A stretch of DNA of 64,000 bases, from positions 31,359-95,358 of the forward strand of contig CANGMZ010000001.1 in the NCBI GenBank assembly GCA_947454715.1, given 5' to 3'. The stretch comes from Chitinophagaceae bacterium (GTDB taxonomy: Bacteria > Bacteroidota > Bacteroidia > Chitinophagales > Chitinophagaceae). The notes beneath the pieces are model-generated. The model saw only the letters and a program-made list of their open reading frames with translations, was not told where the DNA came from and did not search any database. The position numbers and the translations under genes were made by a program. This document shows, piece after piece, positions 1 through 8,989 of the stretch (positions within the stretch are counted from its first letter, which is position 1; every line of letters starts with the position of its first letter).

Positions 1-1
1 T

Positions 2-250
2 GAGGCAGACAGAGCTTTTCAGGCAGCATCACTATTATGTGTTGATGCTGTATGCATGTTTGATGAAGATACCCCTGAAGCATTAATAAAGCTGTTAAAG
101 CCCGATGTATTGGTAAAAGGTGGCGATTATACGCTCGATAAAATTGTTGGATCGTCTTTTATACTTGCTAACGGGGGCACCGTAGAAATCATTCCTTTTG
201 TTACCGGATACTCAACTACTTCTATTATCAGCAGAATTAAAAATCTGTAA
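2..250 (+). CDS. rfaE2: D-glycero-beta-D-manno-heptose 1-phosphate adenylyltransferase (3' end)
   Basis: This is the C-terminal end of a gene that begins before the window; the reading frame is open from base 2 to the TAA at 248-250. The 82 visible residues carry the family's C-terminal signature: FDEDTPE, then [13 protein letters not shown], then GYSTTSII. These belong to the nucleotidyltransferase that activates heptose-1-phosphate to ADP-heptose for LPS inner-core synthesis in the cytoplasm. Whether it is a stand-alone RfaE2 or the C-terminal half of a fused HldE cannot be told, because the N-terminus is missing. Downstream, ppk has its own promoter box, so the two need not be co-transcribed. 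Confidence 0.85.
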   Translation, partial: EADRAFQAASLLCVDAVCMFDEDTPEALIKLLKPDVLVKGGDYTLDKIVGSSFILANGGTVEIIPFVTGYSTTSIISRIKNL

Positions 251-290
251 AACTTAATATTGGCTACTGGTAAATAAGCAGTCAAGAGAT

Positions 291-298
291 TATTTTTG
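291..298 (+). promoter_or_regulatory. -7 promoter box of ppk
   Basis: TATTTTTG is an exact match to the Bacteroidota -7 consensus TAnnTTTG and lies 16 bases before the ppk ATG. It implies a leader of about 10 bases. Confidence 0.55.
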
Positions 299-314
299 GC
301 GTTTTAGTAATTAC

Positions 315-2393
315 ATGGTCAATCATACAAAAAATACAATCATCCGAGACCTCAGTTGGTTGGCATTCAATGCCAGAGTATTGCAGGAGGCCGGAGATAC
401 GTCTAATCACATACACGATCGCCTTCGTTTTTTAGGTATTTTCTCTAATAATCTCGATGAGTTTTTCAGAGTGCGCGTAGCTGCGCTCAGCAGAATGGTA
501 TTGCTGGGCAAGGAGGCTAAAATGCACATGGAGGCCAATCCGGATAAGATACTCAAGAAAATACAGCAGACAGTTATCAGCCAGCAAGCTGAGTTTGACC
601 GTATCTTTTCAGACATTATAAAGGAGCTGGCAAGAAAAGGGGTAGAGATCAAGAACGAAAAGCAACTGTCTAAAATACAGAAAGAATTTGTAAAGAATTA
701 TTTTGAGCAGAAGGTACGTACTCAGGTAATTCCGCTCATGATTGAGACTATTCCGCACACACCATTGCTTAGAGATAAGTCCATATATTTAGCATGTGTG
801 TTGGGTAATACGCACTCTTCTTTGTTGCAGCGTTATGCCCTTATTGAGATACCTACAAAAGTGCTACCTCGCTTTGTGATATTGCCCACTGACGATGGGT
901 CTACAGATATTATTCTACTTGAAGATATTATTCGTTATAATTTACCGGGGCTTTTTGCACCATTTGGCTTCAACAGGTTCTCCGGTTATATAATAAAGGT
1001 TACCAGAGATGCAGAGCTGGATATTGATAATGATGTCAATACCAACTTGATAGCTGAACTTGAAAAAGGGTTAAAGAATAGAAAGAAAGGTCGTGCGACA
1101 CGTTTTGTATATGATAGAACGATTGATTCTACCTTGCTGAATTATCTCACACGCAGGTTAGGTTTGCTTAAAAAAGACAACCTTATACCTGGTGGCAGAA
1201 TTCACAATTTCAAAGACTTTATTGATTTTCCGTCTGCTATTTTCAAAGACATTGCACCACGTCAGCAGGCTTTTGTACACCCCTTATTGCGCCAGCCAAA
1301 GCGTATACTCGATGTATTGGAGAAGCGCGATGTGATGCTGCATTTCCCGTATCATTCATTCGATTCTATTATTGACTTGCTTAGAGAAGCGGCGATTGAT
1401 CCTAATGTGCAGAGCATACGCATAACCTGTTATCGTTTGGCTAAAAACTCTAAAATTGTCAACGCACTTATTAATGCAGTGCGTAACGGTAAGGAAGTTA
1501 CTGCTGTCTTAGAGTTGCGGGCTAGGTTTGATGAAGAAGCCAATATGCGCTGGAAAAATTACCTTGAAGAGGAAGGAGTGAAGGTGATCTTGGGCAAGCA
1601 CGATATGAAGGTGCATGCTAAAATATGCGTGATCAAGAAGAAAGAGTTCAACAAAATAAAGCAATACGCATTTGTATCTACCGGTAATCTAAATGAAAAT
1701 ACTGCCGCATATTATGGCGATCATTGCCTGCTTACCTGCAACAAGAATATCATTACAGACATAAACCGTGTTTTCGATTACTTGGAAAACATAGTAAAGA
1801 GAGGTAATGCGCTTAGTCTTTGCAAAACATTGCCGGTGTCGCCATTAACAATGCGCAGTGCATTTATGGCATTGATAGACAAGGAGATAAAACTCAATAA
1901 AAAGACCAAGACAAGTACTATAGTTATTAAGCTCAATAGCCTTGTAGACAAGGAGATGATTGAAAAACTCTATGCGGCAGCTAAAGCAGGTGTAGATATT
2001 AACTTGGTGATTAGAGGTATCTGTTGTGCATATACCGAGCAGAAGATATTTAAGAACCACATGAAGGCGGTAAGCATTATTGATGATTATCTGGAGCATG
2101 CCAGAGTATTTATATTCAGTAATGGTGGTAAACCTCAGGTGTTTATCTCTTCTGCTGACTGGATGGTGCGTAACCTTGATCACCGTGTTGAGGTGGCATG
2201 TCCGGTGTACGATGAGGAAATACAGAAGGAACTGATCGATATTATGAATATTCAGCTTGCTGAAAACGTAAAAGGTCGTAAATTAGACAACGAGCAGAGT
2301 AATGAATATGTAGTGCCCAATCCCGGTGCTCCTATTGTGCGCTCACAGTTAGAAATATATAAGTATTTGCGCAACAAAAAATATATAGATTGA
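315..2393 (+). CDS. ppk1: Polyphosphate kinase 1
   Basis: The enzyme reversibly transfers the gamma phosphate of ATP onto polyphosphate chains. At 692 residues it matches the usual PPK1 length (E. coli 688). The N-terminal domain begins with RDLSWLAFNARVL and continues FSNNLDEFFRVRVA, both family signatures. The phospholipase-D-like catalytic half has the autophosphorylated histidine at H434 in VHAKIC, aligned with E. coli H435, and a second catalytic histidine at H623 in LDHRVEV. The next gene encodes an exopolyphosphatase whose TTG start overlaps this stop codon, so synthesis and breakdown of polyphosphate are probably translationally coupled. Identification is secure. Confidence 0.97.
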   Translation: MVNHTKNTIIRDLSWLAFNARVLQEAGDTSNHIHDRLRFLGIFSNNLDEFFRVRVAALSRMVLLGKEAKMHMEANPDKILKKIQQTVISQQAEFDRIFSDIIKELARKGVEIKNEKQLSKIQKEFVKNYFEQKVRTQVIPLMIETIPHTPLLRDKSIYLACVLGNTHSSLLQRYALIEIPTKVLPRFVILPTDDGSTDIILLEDIIRYNLPGLFAPFGFNRFSGYIIKVTRDAELDIDNDVNTNLIAELEKGLKNRKKGRATRFVYDRTIDSTLLNYLTRRLGLLKKDNLIPGGRIHNFKDFIDFPSAIFKDIAPRQQAFVHPLLRQPKRILDVLEKRDVMLHFPYHSFDSIIDLLREAAIDPNVQSIRITCYRLAKNSKIVNALINAVRNGKEVTAVLELRARFDEEANMRWKNYLEEEGVKVILGKHDMKVHAKICVIKKKEFNKIKQYAFVSTGNLNENTAAYYGDHCLLTCNKNIITDINRVFDYLENIVKRGNALSLCKTLPVSPLTMRSAFMALIDKEIKLNKKTKTSTIVIKLNSLVDKEMIEKLYAAAKAGVDINLVIRGICCAYTEQKIFKNHMKAVSIIDDYLEHARVFIFSNGGKPQVFISSADWMVRNLDHRVEVACPVYDEEIQKELIDIMNIQLAENVKGRKLDNEQSNEYVVPNPGAPIVRSQLEIYKYLRNKKYID

Positions 2394-3277
2394 TATTAGC
2401 CGCGATTGACATTGGCTCTAATGCCGCCCGCTTACTGATCTCCGAAACGTCTGTTTATAAAGATGGTTCGGTAGATTTCACAAAGCTTACCCTACTCCGT
2501 ATTCCGTTGCGTTTGGGTTTCGATGTGTTTAGTAATGGGTTTGTTTCTGATGAAAAGAAACAGAAGCTTATTGAAACGCTGAAGGCATACCGCCTGCTGA
2601 TGAATATTTATAATGTTGAAGCTTATAAGGCCTGTGCTACATCTGCTATGCGCGATGCGACTAATGGTCCGCAGATAAGAAAGGAAATATTTGAAGAGAC
2701 CGGGTTTGAAATTAAAATCATCTCAGGCCTCGAAGAAGCCAATATACTTTACGAAACACACATTGCTGATAACCTAGCAGACAATAATTCATACATATAC
2801 ATAGATGTAGGTGGCGGAAGTACGGAGGTGACTTTATTTGCTCAGGGCAAAACCATCTTTAAAGAGTCATTCAATATAGGTACTATTCGTTTGCTGCACA
2901 ATAAAGTAACAGATGAACAGTGGGAGCATGTGAAATGGTTCATAAAAACCCATACAAAAGATCACCAACCTCTTGTAGCTATTGGTACAGGTGGTAATAT
3001 CAATAAGATATTCTCTATCTCCAAGCGTAAAGAAGGTAAGGCAATACCGCTCGATTTGCTCAAGGATTACTATAAAGAGCTCAGCTATTCAAGCATAGAG
3101 GAGCGTAAGCACTTATATCATCTGCGCGATGATCGTGCCGATGTTATTGTGCCTGCCTTGCAGGTATATGTATCTATTATGCGTTGGGCGGGTGCTACAG
3201 AGATGTATGTGCCTAAAATAGGCCTTGCCGATGGTTTGATAAAGATGCTGTATAACGAGCGGGCTGGGAAAATGTAA
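2390..3277 (+). CDS. ppx: Ppx/GppA exopolyphosphatase
   Basis: This ASKHA-fold phosphatase removes terminal phosphates from polyphosphate (or pppGpp in GppA relatives). The N-terminal phosphate-binding motif AAIDIGSNAARLLI and the second motif YIDVGGGSTEV around residues 136-147 are intact. The protein has 295 residues and lacks the C-terminal HD domain of the long E. coli form, as is common in Bacteroidota. The start must be TTG at 2390, because the essential AIDIGSN motif begins four codons later and no ATG precedes it. That TTG shares bases with the ppk stop (TTGA), an unusual non-ATG version of a four-base overlap. The pairing with ppk supports polyphosphate as substrate. Confidence 0.92.
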   Translation: MILAAIDIGSNAARLLISETSVYKDGSVDFTKLTLLRIPLRLGFDVFSNGFVSDEKKQKLIETLKAYRLLMNIYNVEAYKACATSAMRDATNGPQIRKEIFEETGFEIKIISGLEEANILYETHIADNLADNNSYIYIDVGGGSTEVTLFAQGKTIFKESFNIGTIRLLHNKVTDEQWEHVKWFIKTHTKDHQPLVAIGTGGNINKIFSISKRKEGKAIPLDLLKDYYKELSYSSIEERKHLYHLRDDRADVIVPALQVYVSIMRWAGATEMYVPKIGLADGLIKMLYNERAGKM

Positions 3278-3312
3278 TTTTTGAGTATTTTTATATCATA
3301 AATATCTGCGCA

Positions 3313-3519
3313 ATGAACAAGAAACTTAAGTTCTTCGTGATTTACATTGTTATTATTACTCCGATAAACCTTCTGGCAAGTTTTGCACTGAACGATAATA
3401 CACTGTCTGTGAAAAGCGTCATTGGCAGCGTGTTGGGCACCTTGCTTGTTTTCGGGGTCATCAACTGGATCTCGGGTCAGCAGAATAAGACGGTAATACA
3501 GAAGCCCTTGCATAAATAG
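3313..3519 (+). CDS. Small two-helix membrane protein of unknown function
   Basis: I do not recognise this 68-residue protein. It has two hydrophobic stretches, about residues 6-26 and 36-53, that look like a hairpin of membrane helices, with lysines at the N-terminus and a basic C-terminal tail (ending KPLHK). It sits 35 bases after ppx in the same direction and before the ruvB promoter, so it may be the last gene of the polyphosphate operon. A TATTTTTA sequence just upstream is one base off the -7 consensus. Coding status rests on the membrane-protein-like composition and clean spacing, and there is no family match I can name. Confidence 0.6.
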   Translation: MNKKLKFFVIYIVIITPINLLASFALNDNTLSVKSVIGSVLGTLLVFGVINWISGQQNKTVIQKPLHK

Positions 3520-3556
3520 CGCTGCATTTGCAACGGTCTATACTTTTCAAATAATT

Positions 3557-3588
3557 CATTGAGGCATTAAGGCATTAAGCCATTGAGC
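3557..3588. repeat. Four tandem 8-bp repeats CATTRAGS
   Basis: The octamers CATTGAGG, CATTAAGG, CATTAAGC and CATTGAGC stand head to tail. The array ends 11 bases before the ruvB -7 box, so it occupies the region where the upstream (-33) promoter element should lie. Confidence 0.8.
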
Positions 3589-3599
3589 AATTAATTCTG

Positions 3600-3607
3600 T
3601 ATTTTTG
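3600..3607 (+). promoter_or_regulatory. -7 promoter box of ruvB, abutting the start codon
   Basis: TATTTTTG matches TAnnTTTG exactly and ends three bases before the ruvB ATG at 3611. Transcription would be expected to start at or inside the start codon, predicting a leaderless mRNA. Confidence 0.55.
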
Positions 3608-3610
3608 GCT

Positions 3611-4633
3611 ATGTCAACTTCTAATGTGCGCCCATCAGATAAACTGTCTAGCCAGGAACGTGAGTTTGAGAACACGATCAGGCCCCAGCAAATCGATGAT
3701 TTCTCCGGTCAGCCAAAGCTGGTGGAGAACCTGCGCATATTCATCAAGGCTGCAAACCTTCGTGGTGAAGCATTAGATCATGTATTGTTTCATGGCCCTC
3801 CGGGTTTGGGTAAGACTACACTATCTCGTATTGTCGCAAATGAGTTGGGGGTAAGCATCAAAGAAACAAGCGGGCCCGTAATTGAAAAACCTGCTGACCT
3901 TGCCGGTTTGCTCACCAGCCTTGAAGCCAGAGATGTTCTGTTTATAGATGAGATTCACCGATTGAGCACGGTAGTAGAAGAGTACCTCTATGCTGCTATG
4001 GAAGACTTTAAGATCGATATAATGATTGACTCAGGTCCTTCTGCCCGTTCTATACAGTTGTCCCTAAATCCGTTTACACTTGTGGGTGCTACTACGCGTA
4101 GTGGTTTACTTACAGCACCTTTATTATCCCGTTTCGGTATCAAATCGAGGTTAGAGTATTATACTGCCGATGTGTTACAGATGATCATTATCCGCGCTGC
4201 CGGTGTGCTTGATGTGCGCATCACTTCCGATGCGGCCCTTGAGGTAGCACGCAGAAGTCGGGGTACTCCCCGTATTGCCAATGGTTTGCTGCGCCGTATG
4301 CGCGATTTTGCTCAGGTGCTCGGTAATGGGGTAATAGATATGGGTATTGTAGAGCATGGTCTTCGTGCGCTCAATGTAGATGAAAGCGGGCTTGATGATA
4401 TGGATAATAAAATCCTTTCTACCCTCATCGATAAGTTCAAAGGAGGCCCTGCTGGTATCAATAATATTGCAACGGCAGTAAGCGAGGAAGCTGGTACTAT
4501 TGAAGAGGTATATGAGCCATTCCTGATACAGGAAGGCTATATCATGCGCACGCCGAGAGGTAGAGAGGCCACCGAAAAGGCGTATAAGCACCTGGGACGT
4601 AAAAAAGACCCCTCAAACATCACTTTATTCTAA
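3611..4633 (+). CDS. ruvB: Holliday junction branch migration helicase RuvB
   Basis: RuvB is the AAA+ motor that with RuvA drives branch migration of Holliday junctions. Walker A is GPPGLGKTT at about residues 62-70, Walker B is LFIDEIHRL at about 110-118, and sensor motifs follow ([13 protein letters not shown], then [13 protein letters not shown]). The C-terminal winged-helix domain ends in the usual RTPRGREAT region. The length, 340 residues, is normal. I chose ATG at 3611; an in-frame TTG at 3605 lies inside the promoter box and would add two residues. The DUF6265 gene follows after six bases, so the two are probably co-transcribed. Neither ruvA nor ruvC is adjacent, as is usual in Bacteroidota. 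Confidence 0.97.
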   Translation: MSTSNVRPSDKLSSQEREFENTIRPQQIDDFSGQPKLVENLRIFIKAANLRGEALDHVLFHGPPGLGKTTLSRIVANELGVSIKETSGPVIEKPADLAGLLTSLEARDVLFIDEIHRLSTVVEEYLYAAMEDFKIDIMIDSGPSARSIQLSLNPFTLVGATTRSGLLTAPLLSRFGIKSRLEYYTADVLQMIIIRAAGVLDVRITSDAALEVARRSRGTPRIANGLLRRMRDFAQVLGNGVIDMGIVEHGLRALNVDESGLDDMDNKILSTLIDKFKGGPAGINNIATAVSEEAGTIEEVYEPFLIQEGYIMRTPRGREATEKAYKHLGRKKDPSNITLF

Positions 4634-4639
4634 TCACCT

Positions 4640-5161
4640 ATGAACGCGGTTACTACTTGTTTTTTTGTTTTACTGATAGGCTGCTGCACATCCTGTAGCA
4701 ACGATCGCCCCTCCAAAACTGTGGATGCGATTAGTGTAAGTCATCATAACTACCCTTTGCTGCAAAAAGCAGCATGGTTGTTGGGGTCATGGAAGGGTGT
4801 AGCCGGACAAGGAGTAAGCATTGAACGGTGGTACAAGCAGGATGATTCTACTTATGCAGGAATGGGTTTATTCATAAAAGGTAATGTTACGCTTTCGCAG
4901 GAGTCTATAAAGTTGGTTCAGACAGGCAAAGACTTATATTACATACCAACAGTAAAAGGACAGAATAACGATCAGCCGGTTACCTTCAAACTAATATCTG
5001 CAACAGATAAGCAGCTGGTGTTTGAGAACCCACAGCACGATTTTCCGCAAAAGATTATGTATTCCCTTGTTACTTCAGACTCCCTTGTAGCAGTTATTTC
5101 CGGTGTAGAAAAAGGAAAAGAACATGCTGTATCGTTCCCAATGCTGCGACAGAAAAAGTAA
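4640..5161 (+). CDS. DUF6265 family lipoprotein
   Basis: This 173-residue protein begins with a short hydrophobic signal and a cysteine-rich lipobox region (LIGCCTSC), so it is probably a lipoprotein. The body contains WLLGSWKG followed by ERWYKQDDSTYAGMG and later FENPQHDFPQKI, the pattern of the DUF6265 family, small beta-barrel-like proteins of unknown role. It lies six bases after ruvB, probably by operon position only. Function is unknown; the family call comes from remembered motifs. Confidence 0.7.
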   Translation: MNAVTTCFFVLLIGCCTSCSNDRPSKTVDAISVSHHNYPLLQKAAWLLGSWKGVAGQGVSIERWYKQDDSTYAGMGLFIKGNVTLSQESIKLVQTGKDLYYIPTVKGQNNDQPVTFKLISATDKQLVFENPQHDFPQKIMYSLVTSDSLVAVISGVEKGKEHAVSFPMLRQKK

Positions 5162-5220
5162 CCCTGTAAAACATTTTAATATATTTTATAAAACTTCGTT
5201 AAAGTGTATTCATATACCCC

Positions 5221-5259
5221 AAAGGGGGGATAAAATTGTGATTTACTTTCCCCTTTTTT
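5221..5259 (+). terminator. Possible weak terminator
   Basis: AAAGGGG can pair with CCCCTTT across about 22 bases, and the right arm runs into a T-tract (CCCCTTTTTT at 5250-5259). The CCCC at 5217-5220 competes for the same G-run. It could end the ruvB/DUF6265 transcript or be part of the leader of the next gene. Confidence 0.3.
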
Positions 5260-5296
5260 ACATTCATATTTTTTTACAATACAAATCAATTCGTTC

Positions 5297-8098
5297 ATGA
5301 AGCGACTTTTTTCGATAATTCTATTTCTATTATTTACTTCGGGTTATGCTAATGCCCAGTATGCCGTTAAAGGTGTTGTTATAGATACCCTTAACTACAC
5401 AAGGCTCTACAGGTCTTCCGTGGTACTCATGCGTGCGAAAGATTCTGTTATCGAAAATTTTGGCAGGGCAGCAGTAGATGGTAGCTTTAACCTTAATGCC
5501 TCAAAGCCGGGCAAGTACATATTAAAGATTATGTACCGCGGTTTTGCAGATTATGTTGATGCAGTTACGGTTACTAAGCCCGAAACAGATCTTGGCTCTA
5601 TTACCATGATTTCTAAAGAGCGTTTGCTTAAAGAGTTTGTTATCACTAGGCAGGTAGCAGCTATAAAAATAAAAGGTGATACCACAGAGTATGTAGCTGA
5701 TAGCTTCAAGACGCGTGAAAATGCTACTGTTGAGGATTTATTGAAAAGACTACCCGGCATTCAGGTAGATAAGAATGGACAAATTGTAGCACAAGGAGAA
5801 ACAGTAGCTAAGATATTGGTAGATGGTGAAGAGTTCTTTTCTGATGACCCAAAGGTAATCACTAAGGGATTGCAGGCGAAGGCGGTAGATAAGGTACAGG
5901 TATTTGACAAAAAAAGTGATCAGGCAGAATTTACCGGTATTGATGATGGCCAGAAAACAAAGACCATCAACTTAGAGCTTAAAGAAGAATACAAGAAAGG
6001 TTATTTTGGTAAAGTAGATGCAGGTGGTGGCACTGATGGCTATTTCCAAAATCAGGCAATGATTAATGCGTTTAAATCTAAGCGTCAGTTCTCTGCATTT
6101 GGTATCGCATCTAACACAGATAAGATAGGTTTGGGATGGCAGGACAATGATAAATTTGGCGCAGGTAATGGTGTTACTGAAATATCTGAAGATGGGGAAA
6201 TGGTGACAACGTTCAATAATGATGGTAATGACTTTGGTGGTTGGAATGGTAAGTATAACGGACAAGGTCTTCCTAAAACCTGGACAGGTGGAGTACACTA
6301 CGCTGATAAGTGGAATGAAGGTAGAAGCCATGTTACAGGTAACTATCGTTATGCACAGCAGAATGTAGAACTCGATGGTGAAAATGTTACCCAGACTGGT
6401 TTAAGAGGTGATACATCTTTAATCAATGATCAAACAAGAAGCCAGTTCAGCAAAGGAACACGCAATGCAGTAGATGGTATGTATGAGTGGAAGATTGACA
6501 CGAATACGACGATTAAGCTTACCGCTAATGCTGGTACTAAAACATCTGAAACATACTCTCATTATTTCAATAAATCAATACTCAGAGCGGGCGATTTGTT
6601 AGATACATTCAGCACCAATAACAGAACAATAACCAGCACATCTGATGCCTGGTTTATTAATGCTGATTTGTTGCTTAGAAAGAAGTTTTCCAAGAAAGGC
6701 AGAACACTTTCTGTTGATGTAAAAGAAAATGCTAAAGACAACAATAGTAATGGACATCTTAACTCTCTAACCAATGGTCCGGTAATTTCAACAGTAGACC
6801 AACGCAAGGTCAATGCATCTAACACATTGGCATTCTCAGGAAAAGCAACCTATACAGAGCCTTTGTCTAAAGTGGCATATCTCGAAGTAGATTATGGTAT
6901 AACCTTAAATAACTCTACTTCCAAAATATACTCTTACGACAGACCCACCGGCACAGGTGCTTACGATATGCTAAACGACACATTCAGTAGTAATTACAAG
7001 TACAACATACTTTCTAACACAGGGGGTGTCAATTTTAAATTCGTTTATAAAAAAGTTAACTTCTCGTTTGGTAGTGATGTATCTAACACTGGCTATCTGC
7101 AGACTGATTTGCTCCATGGAGATACTTCACATCGTTATAGCTATGTCAATCTATTCCCTAAGGCAAACTTTACTTATAAGATTGGTAAGCAGACTAGCTT
7201 TAACTTCCTCTATCAGGGTAGTACGCAACAACCTACTATTAGTCAGATACAACCATTGAGACAAAACAACGACCCCCAAAATATCACATTAGGTAATCCG
7301 GGTCTGAGACAAGAGTTTATTAACAAGGGAACACTCCGGTTCAACGATTATAAAATACTTAGCAACCGCTATCTATGGTCTAGTCTTTCGTTTAGTACCA
7401 TCAACGATGCCATCAGTACTGCCGATTCTATAGTAGGTTCGGTTAGAACAACTAAGTACATAAATGTAGATGGGAACTACTCCGGCAATGGTTATGTTGG
7501 TTATGGTTTTAAAATCAAAAAGATAGATCTCGATATGGGACTTCAGGTTAGTGGGGCAATCAACCATGTAAACAATGTGATCAACGGAGTTTATAATACC
7601 AGCAATTATAACAGTTATTCATTCGGACCATATTTTCAATATGAGAAAGATAATAAAATAGAACTTAGCTGGAATCCGGAGTTAACCTTCAATGTCAATA
7701 AGTCAACCAATAACACATTATCTACTGACTACAAGGTTTTTTCAAGTGAGGTGAGAGCTGATATTCAGTTGCCACTAAAGTTTGAATTTAATACTTCATT
7801 TGATATCATGATCAGAGAGAAAACTGCTGTTTTTACATCTAATAATAATGTGGTGAAGTGGAATGCTTACGTAGCCAAGAAATTCCTTAAAAAGAGCGAA
7901 TTAGAGCTCCGGTTGTCTGTGTTCGATATACTTAACCAAAACATAGGATTCAGCAGAGATGCGCAGGCAAATATCATTACGCAGAGCAGCTATAACACTA
8001 TCCGTCGTTATGGTATGATTAACCTTATCTGGAACTTCACACACACGCCCTCCGGCTCAGCTCCTCCTTCAGAAGGTCCTATGATGATGATGAGATAA
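5297..8098 (+). CDS. TonB-receptor-like outer-membrane beta-barrel protein
   Basis: This 933-residue outer-membrane protein has a clear signal peptide ending ANAQ at about residue 20. Next comes a carboxypeptidase-regulatory-like beta-sandwich (about 22-105, with VVIDTLNYTRLYRSSV), then a plug-like region (about 130-230, with ATVEDLLKRLPGIQVD and AKILVDGEEFF), and a long barrel rich in alternating aromatic residues. The C-terminus is odd: it ends in a Pro/Gly/Met tail (GPMMMMR) rather than the aromatic residue normal for barrel proteins. No TonB box is obvious, and the family is often annotated simply as outer membrane beta-barrel protein. The GLPGLI gene that follows is the usual partner of this family. 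Transported substrate is unknown. Confidence 0.85.
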   Translation: MKRLFSIILFLLFTSGYANAQYAVKGVVIDTLNYTRLYRSSVVLMRAKDSVIENFGRAAVDGSFNLNASKPGKYILKIMYRGFADYVDAVTVTKPETDLGSITMISKERLLKEFVITRQVAAIKIKGDTTEYVADSFKTRENATVEDLLKRLPGIQVDKNGQIVAQGETVAKILVDGEEFFSDDPKVITKGLQAKAVDKVQVFDKKSDQAEFTGIDDGQKTKTINLELKEEYKKGYFGKVDAGGGTDGYFQNQAMINAFKSKRQFSAFGIASNTDKIGLGWQDNDKFGAGNGVTEISEDGEMVTTFNNDGNDFGGWNGKYNGQGLPKTWTGGVHYADKWNEGRSHVTGNYRYAQQNVELDGENVTQTGLRGDTSLINDQTRSQFSKGTRNAVDGMYEWKIDTNTTIKLTANAGTKTSETYSHYFNKSILRAGDLLDTFSTNNRTITSTSDAWFINADLLLRKKFSKKGRTLSVDVKENAKDNNSNGHLNSLTNGPVISTVDQRKVNASNTLAFSGKATYTEPLSKVAYLEVDYGITLNNSTSKIYSYDRPTGTGAYDMLNDTFSSNYKYNILSNTGGVNFKFVYKKVNFSFGSDVSNTGYLQTDLLHGDTSHRYSYVNLFPKANFTYKIGKQTSFNFLYQGSTQQPTISQIQPLRQNNDPQNITLGNPGLRQEFINKGTLRFNDYKILSNRYLWSSLSFSTINDAISTADSIVGSVRTTKYINVDGNYSGNGYVGYGFKIKKIDLDMGLQVSGAINHVNNVINGVYNTSNYNSYSFGPYFQYEKDNKIELSWNPELTFNVNKSTNNTLSTDYKVFSSEVRADIQLPLKFEFNTSFDIMIREKTAVFTSNNNVVKWNAYVAKKFLKKSELELRLSVFDILNQNIGFSRDAQANIITQSSYNTIRRYGMINLIWNFTHTPSGSAPPSEGPMMMMR

Positions 8099-8140
8099 TG
8101 GTGGTTGCGATTGCTAATGTTTATTAATAAAATACGAACA

Positions 8141-8878
8141 ATGAAAAGATTACTGATAATATTGAATATACTGGTGCTTACTTCAATAGCAGCGCATGCA
8201 CAGTTTGTGACTGCAGGTAAAATAGAGTACGAGCGAAAAATAAATCTTCATGCACAGCTAGAAGAGATGGAAGACAACGAGTGGTTTTCACGCATGAAAG
8301 CGCAAATGCCTAAGTTCACAATGTCATATTTCAATATGGCTTTTGATACGGCAAGAGTGAGTTATAAGCCCGGTAAAGAAGTGGAAAATCCGTTTAAAAT
8401 GATGGGTGGTGGTCCGGCTACTGAGAATGTAGTTTATACAGATCTCGTTGGCAAGCATGTAAAATCGGCTAAGTTGGTTTTTGAACAGAAGTATCTTGTT
8501 AATGATACACTACGCAAGTTAGAGTGGAAAGAAAAAGATGAGATTAGAATCATTGCCGGTTACAAATGCCATAAAGCAGTGAGTATTATTTGTGATACCG
8601 TCTATGTGGTCGCATTCTATGCTGAAGACATACCCGTAAGTGGTGGTCCTGAAATGTTTGGTGGTCTGCCGGGTATGATTTTGGAATTAGCAGTGCCGAG
8701 GTTACACACCACATGGGTAGCTACTAAGGTGGAATTGATAGTGCCTGCAGAAACAGATTATGTGATACCGGATAAAGGCAAGAAGATGACACAGGATCAG
8801 CTTAATCTGAGCATTAAAGAAAGTTTCAAAAGCTGGGGTAAGATTGCCTCCCGTAATGTTTGGTGGGTTGCACTTTAG
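8141..8878 (+). CDS. GLPGLI family exported protein
   Basis: This 245-residue protein has a signal peptide (MKRLLIILNILVLTS, cleaved after AHAQ). It contains the family motif as GGLPGMILEL in the C-terminal half, preceded by RIIAGYKCHKA and AFYAEDIPVSGGPEMF, the standard order in GLPGLI proteins. I used the ATG at 8141 because an upstream in-frame start would put nonsense in front of the signal peptide. The gap to the barrel gene is 42 bases with no promoter box, so the two are probably co-transcribed. GLPGLI proteins are thought to assist or respond to the neighbouring barrel, but no biochemical role is established. A strong terminator closes the unit. Confidence 0.88.
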   Translation: MKRLLIILNILVLTSIAAHAQFVTAGKIEYERKINLHAQLEEMEDNEWFSRMKAQMPKFTMSYFNMAFDTARVSYKPGKEVENPFKMMGGGPATENVVYTDLVGKHVKSAKLVFEQKYLVNDTLRKLEWKEKDEIRIIAGYKCHKAVSIICDTVYVVAFYAEDIPVSGGPEMFGGLPGMILELAVPRLHTTWVATKVELIVPAETDYVIPDKGKKMTQDQLNLSIKESFKSWGKIASRNVWWVAL

Positions 8879-8896
8879 TCTAGTGAAGGTTACCAT

Positions 8897-8939
8897 AAAA
8901 AGCTACCCCACGCTCGGCATGAGCGTGGGGTAGCTTTTT
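8897..8939. terminator. Strong bidirectional terminator
   Basis: A perfect 19-bp stem (AAAAAGCTACCCCACGCTC with its complement) around a GGCAT loop lies between the convergent GLPGLI gene and gltX. A-rich and T-rich flanks let it work in both directions. Confidence 0.93.
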
Positions 8940-8989
8940 ATGTTTTTCGTGCGATTTTGATAAATCTTTTTCTGCGTTTAGTCTGCTAC

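Noticed and set aside
3557-3588. Octamer array as a CRISPR
   Set aside because: The repeats are only 8 bp, have no spacers between them, and no cas gene is in the window.
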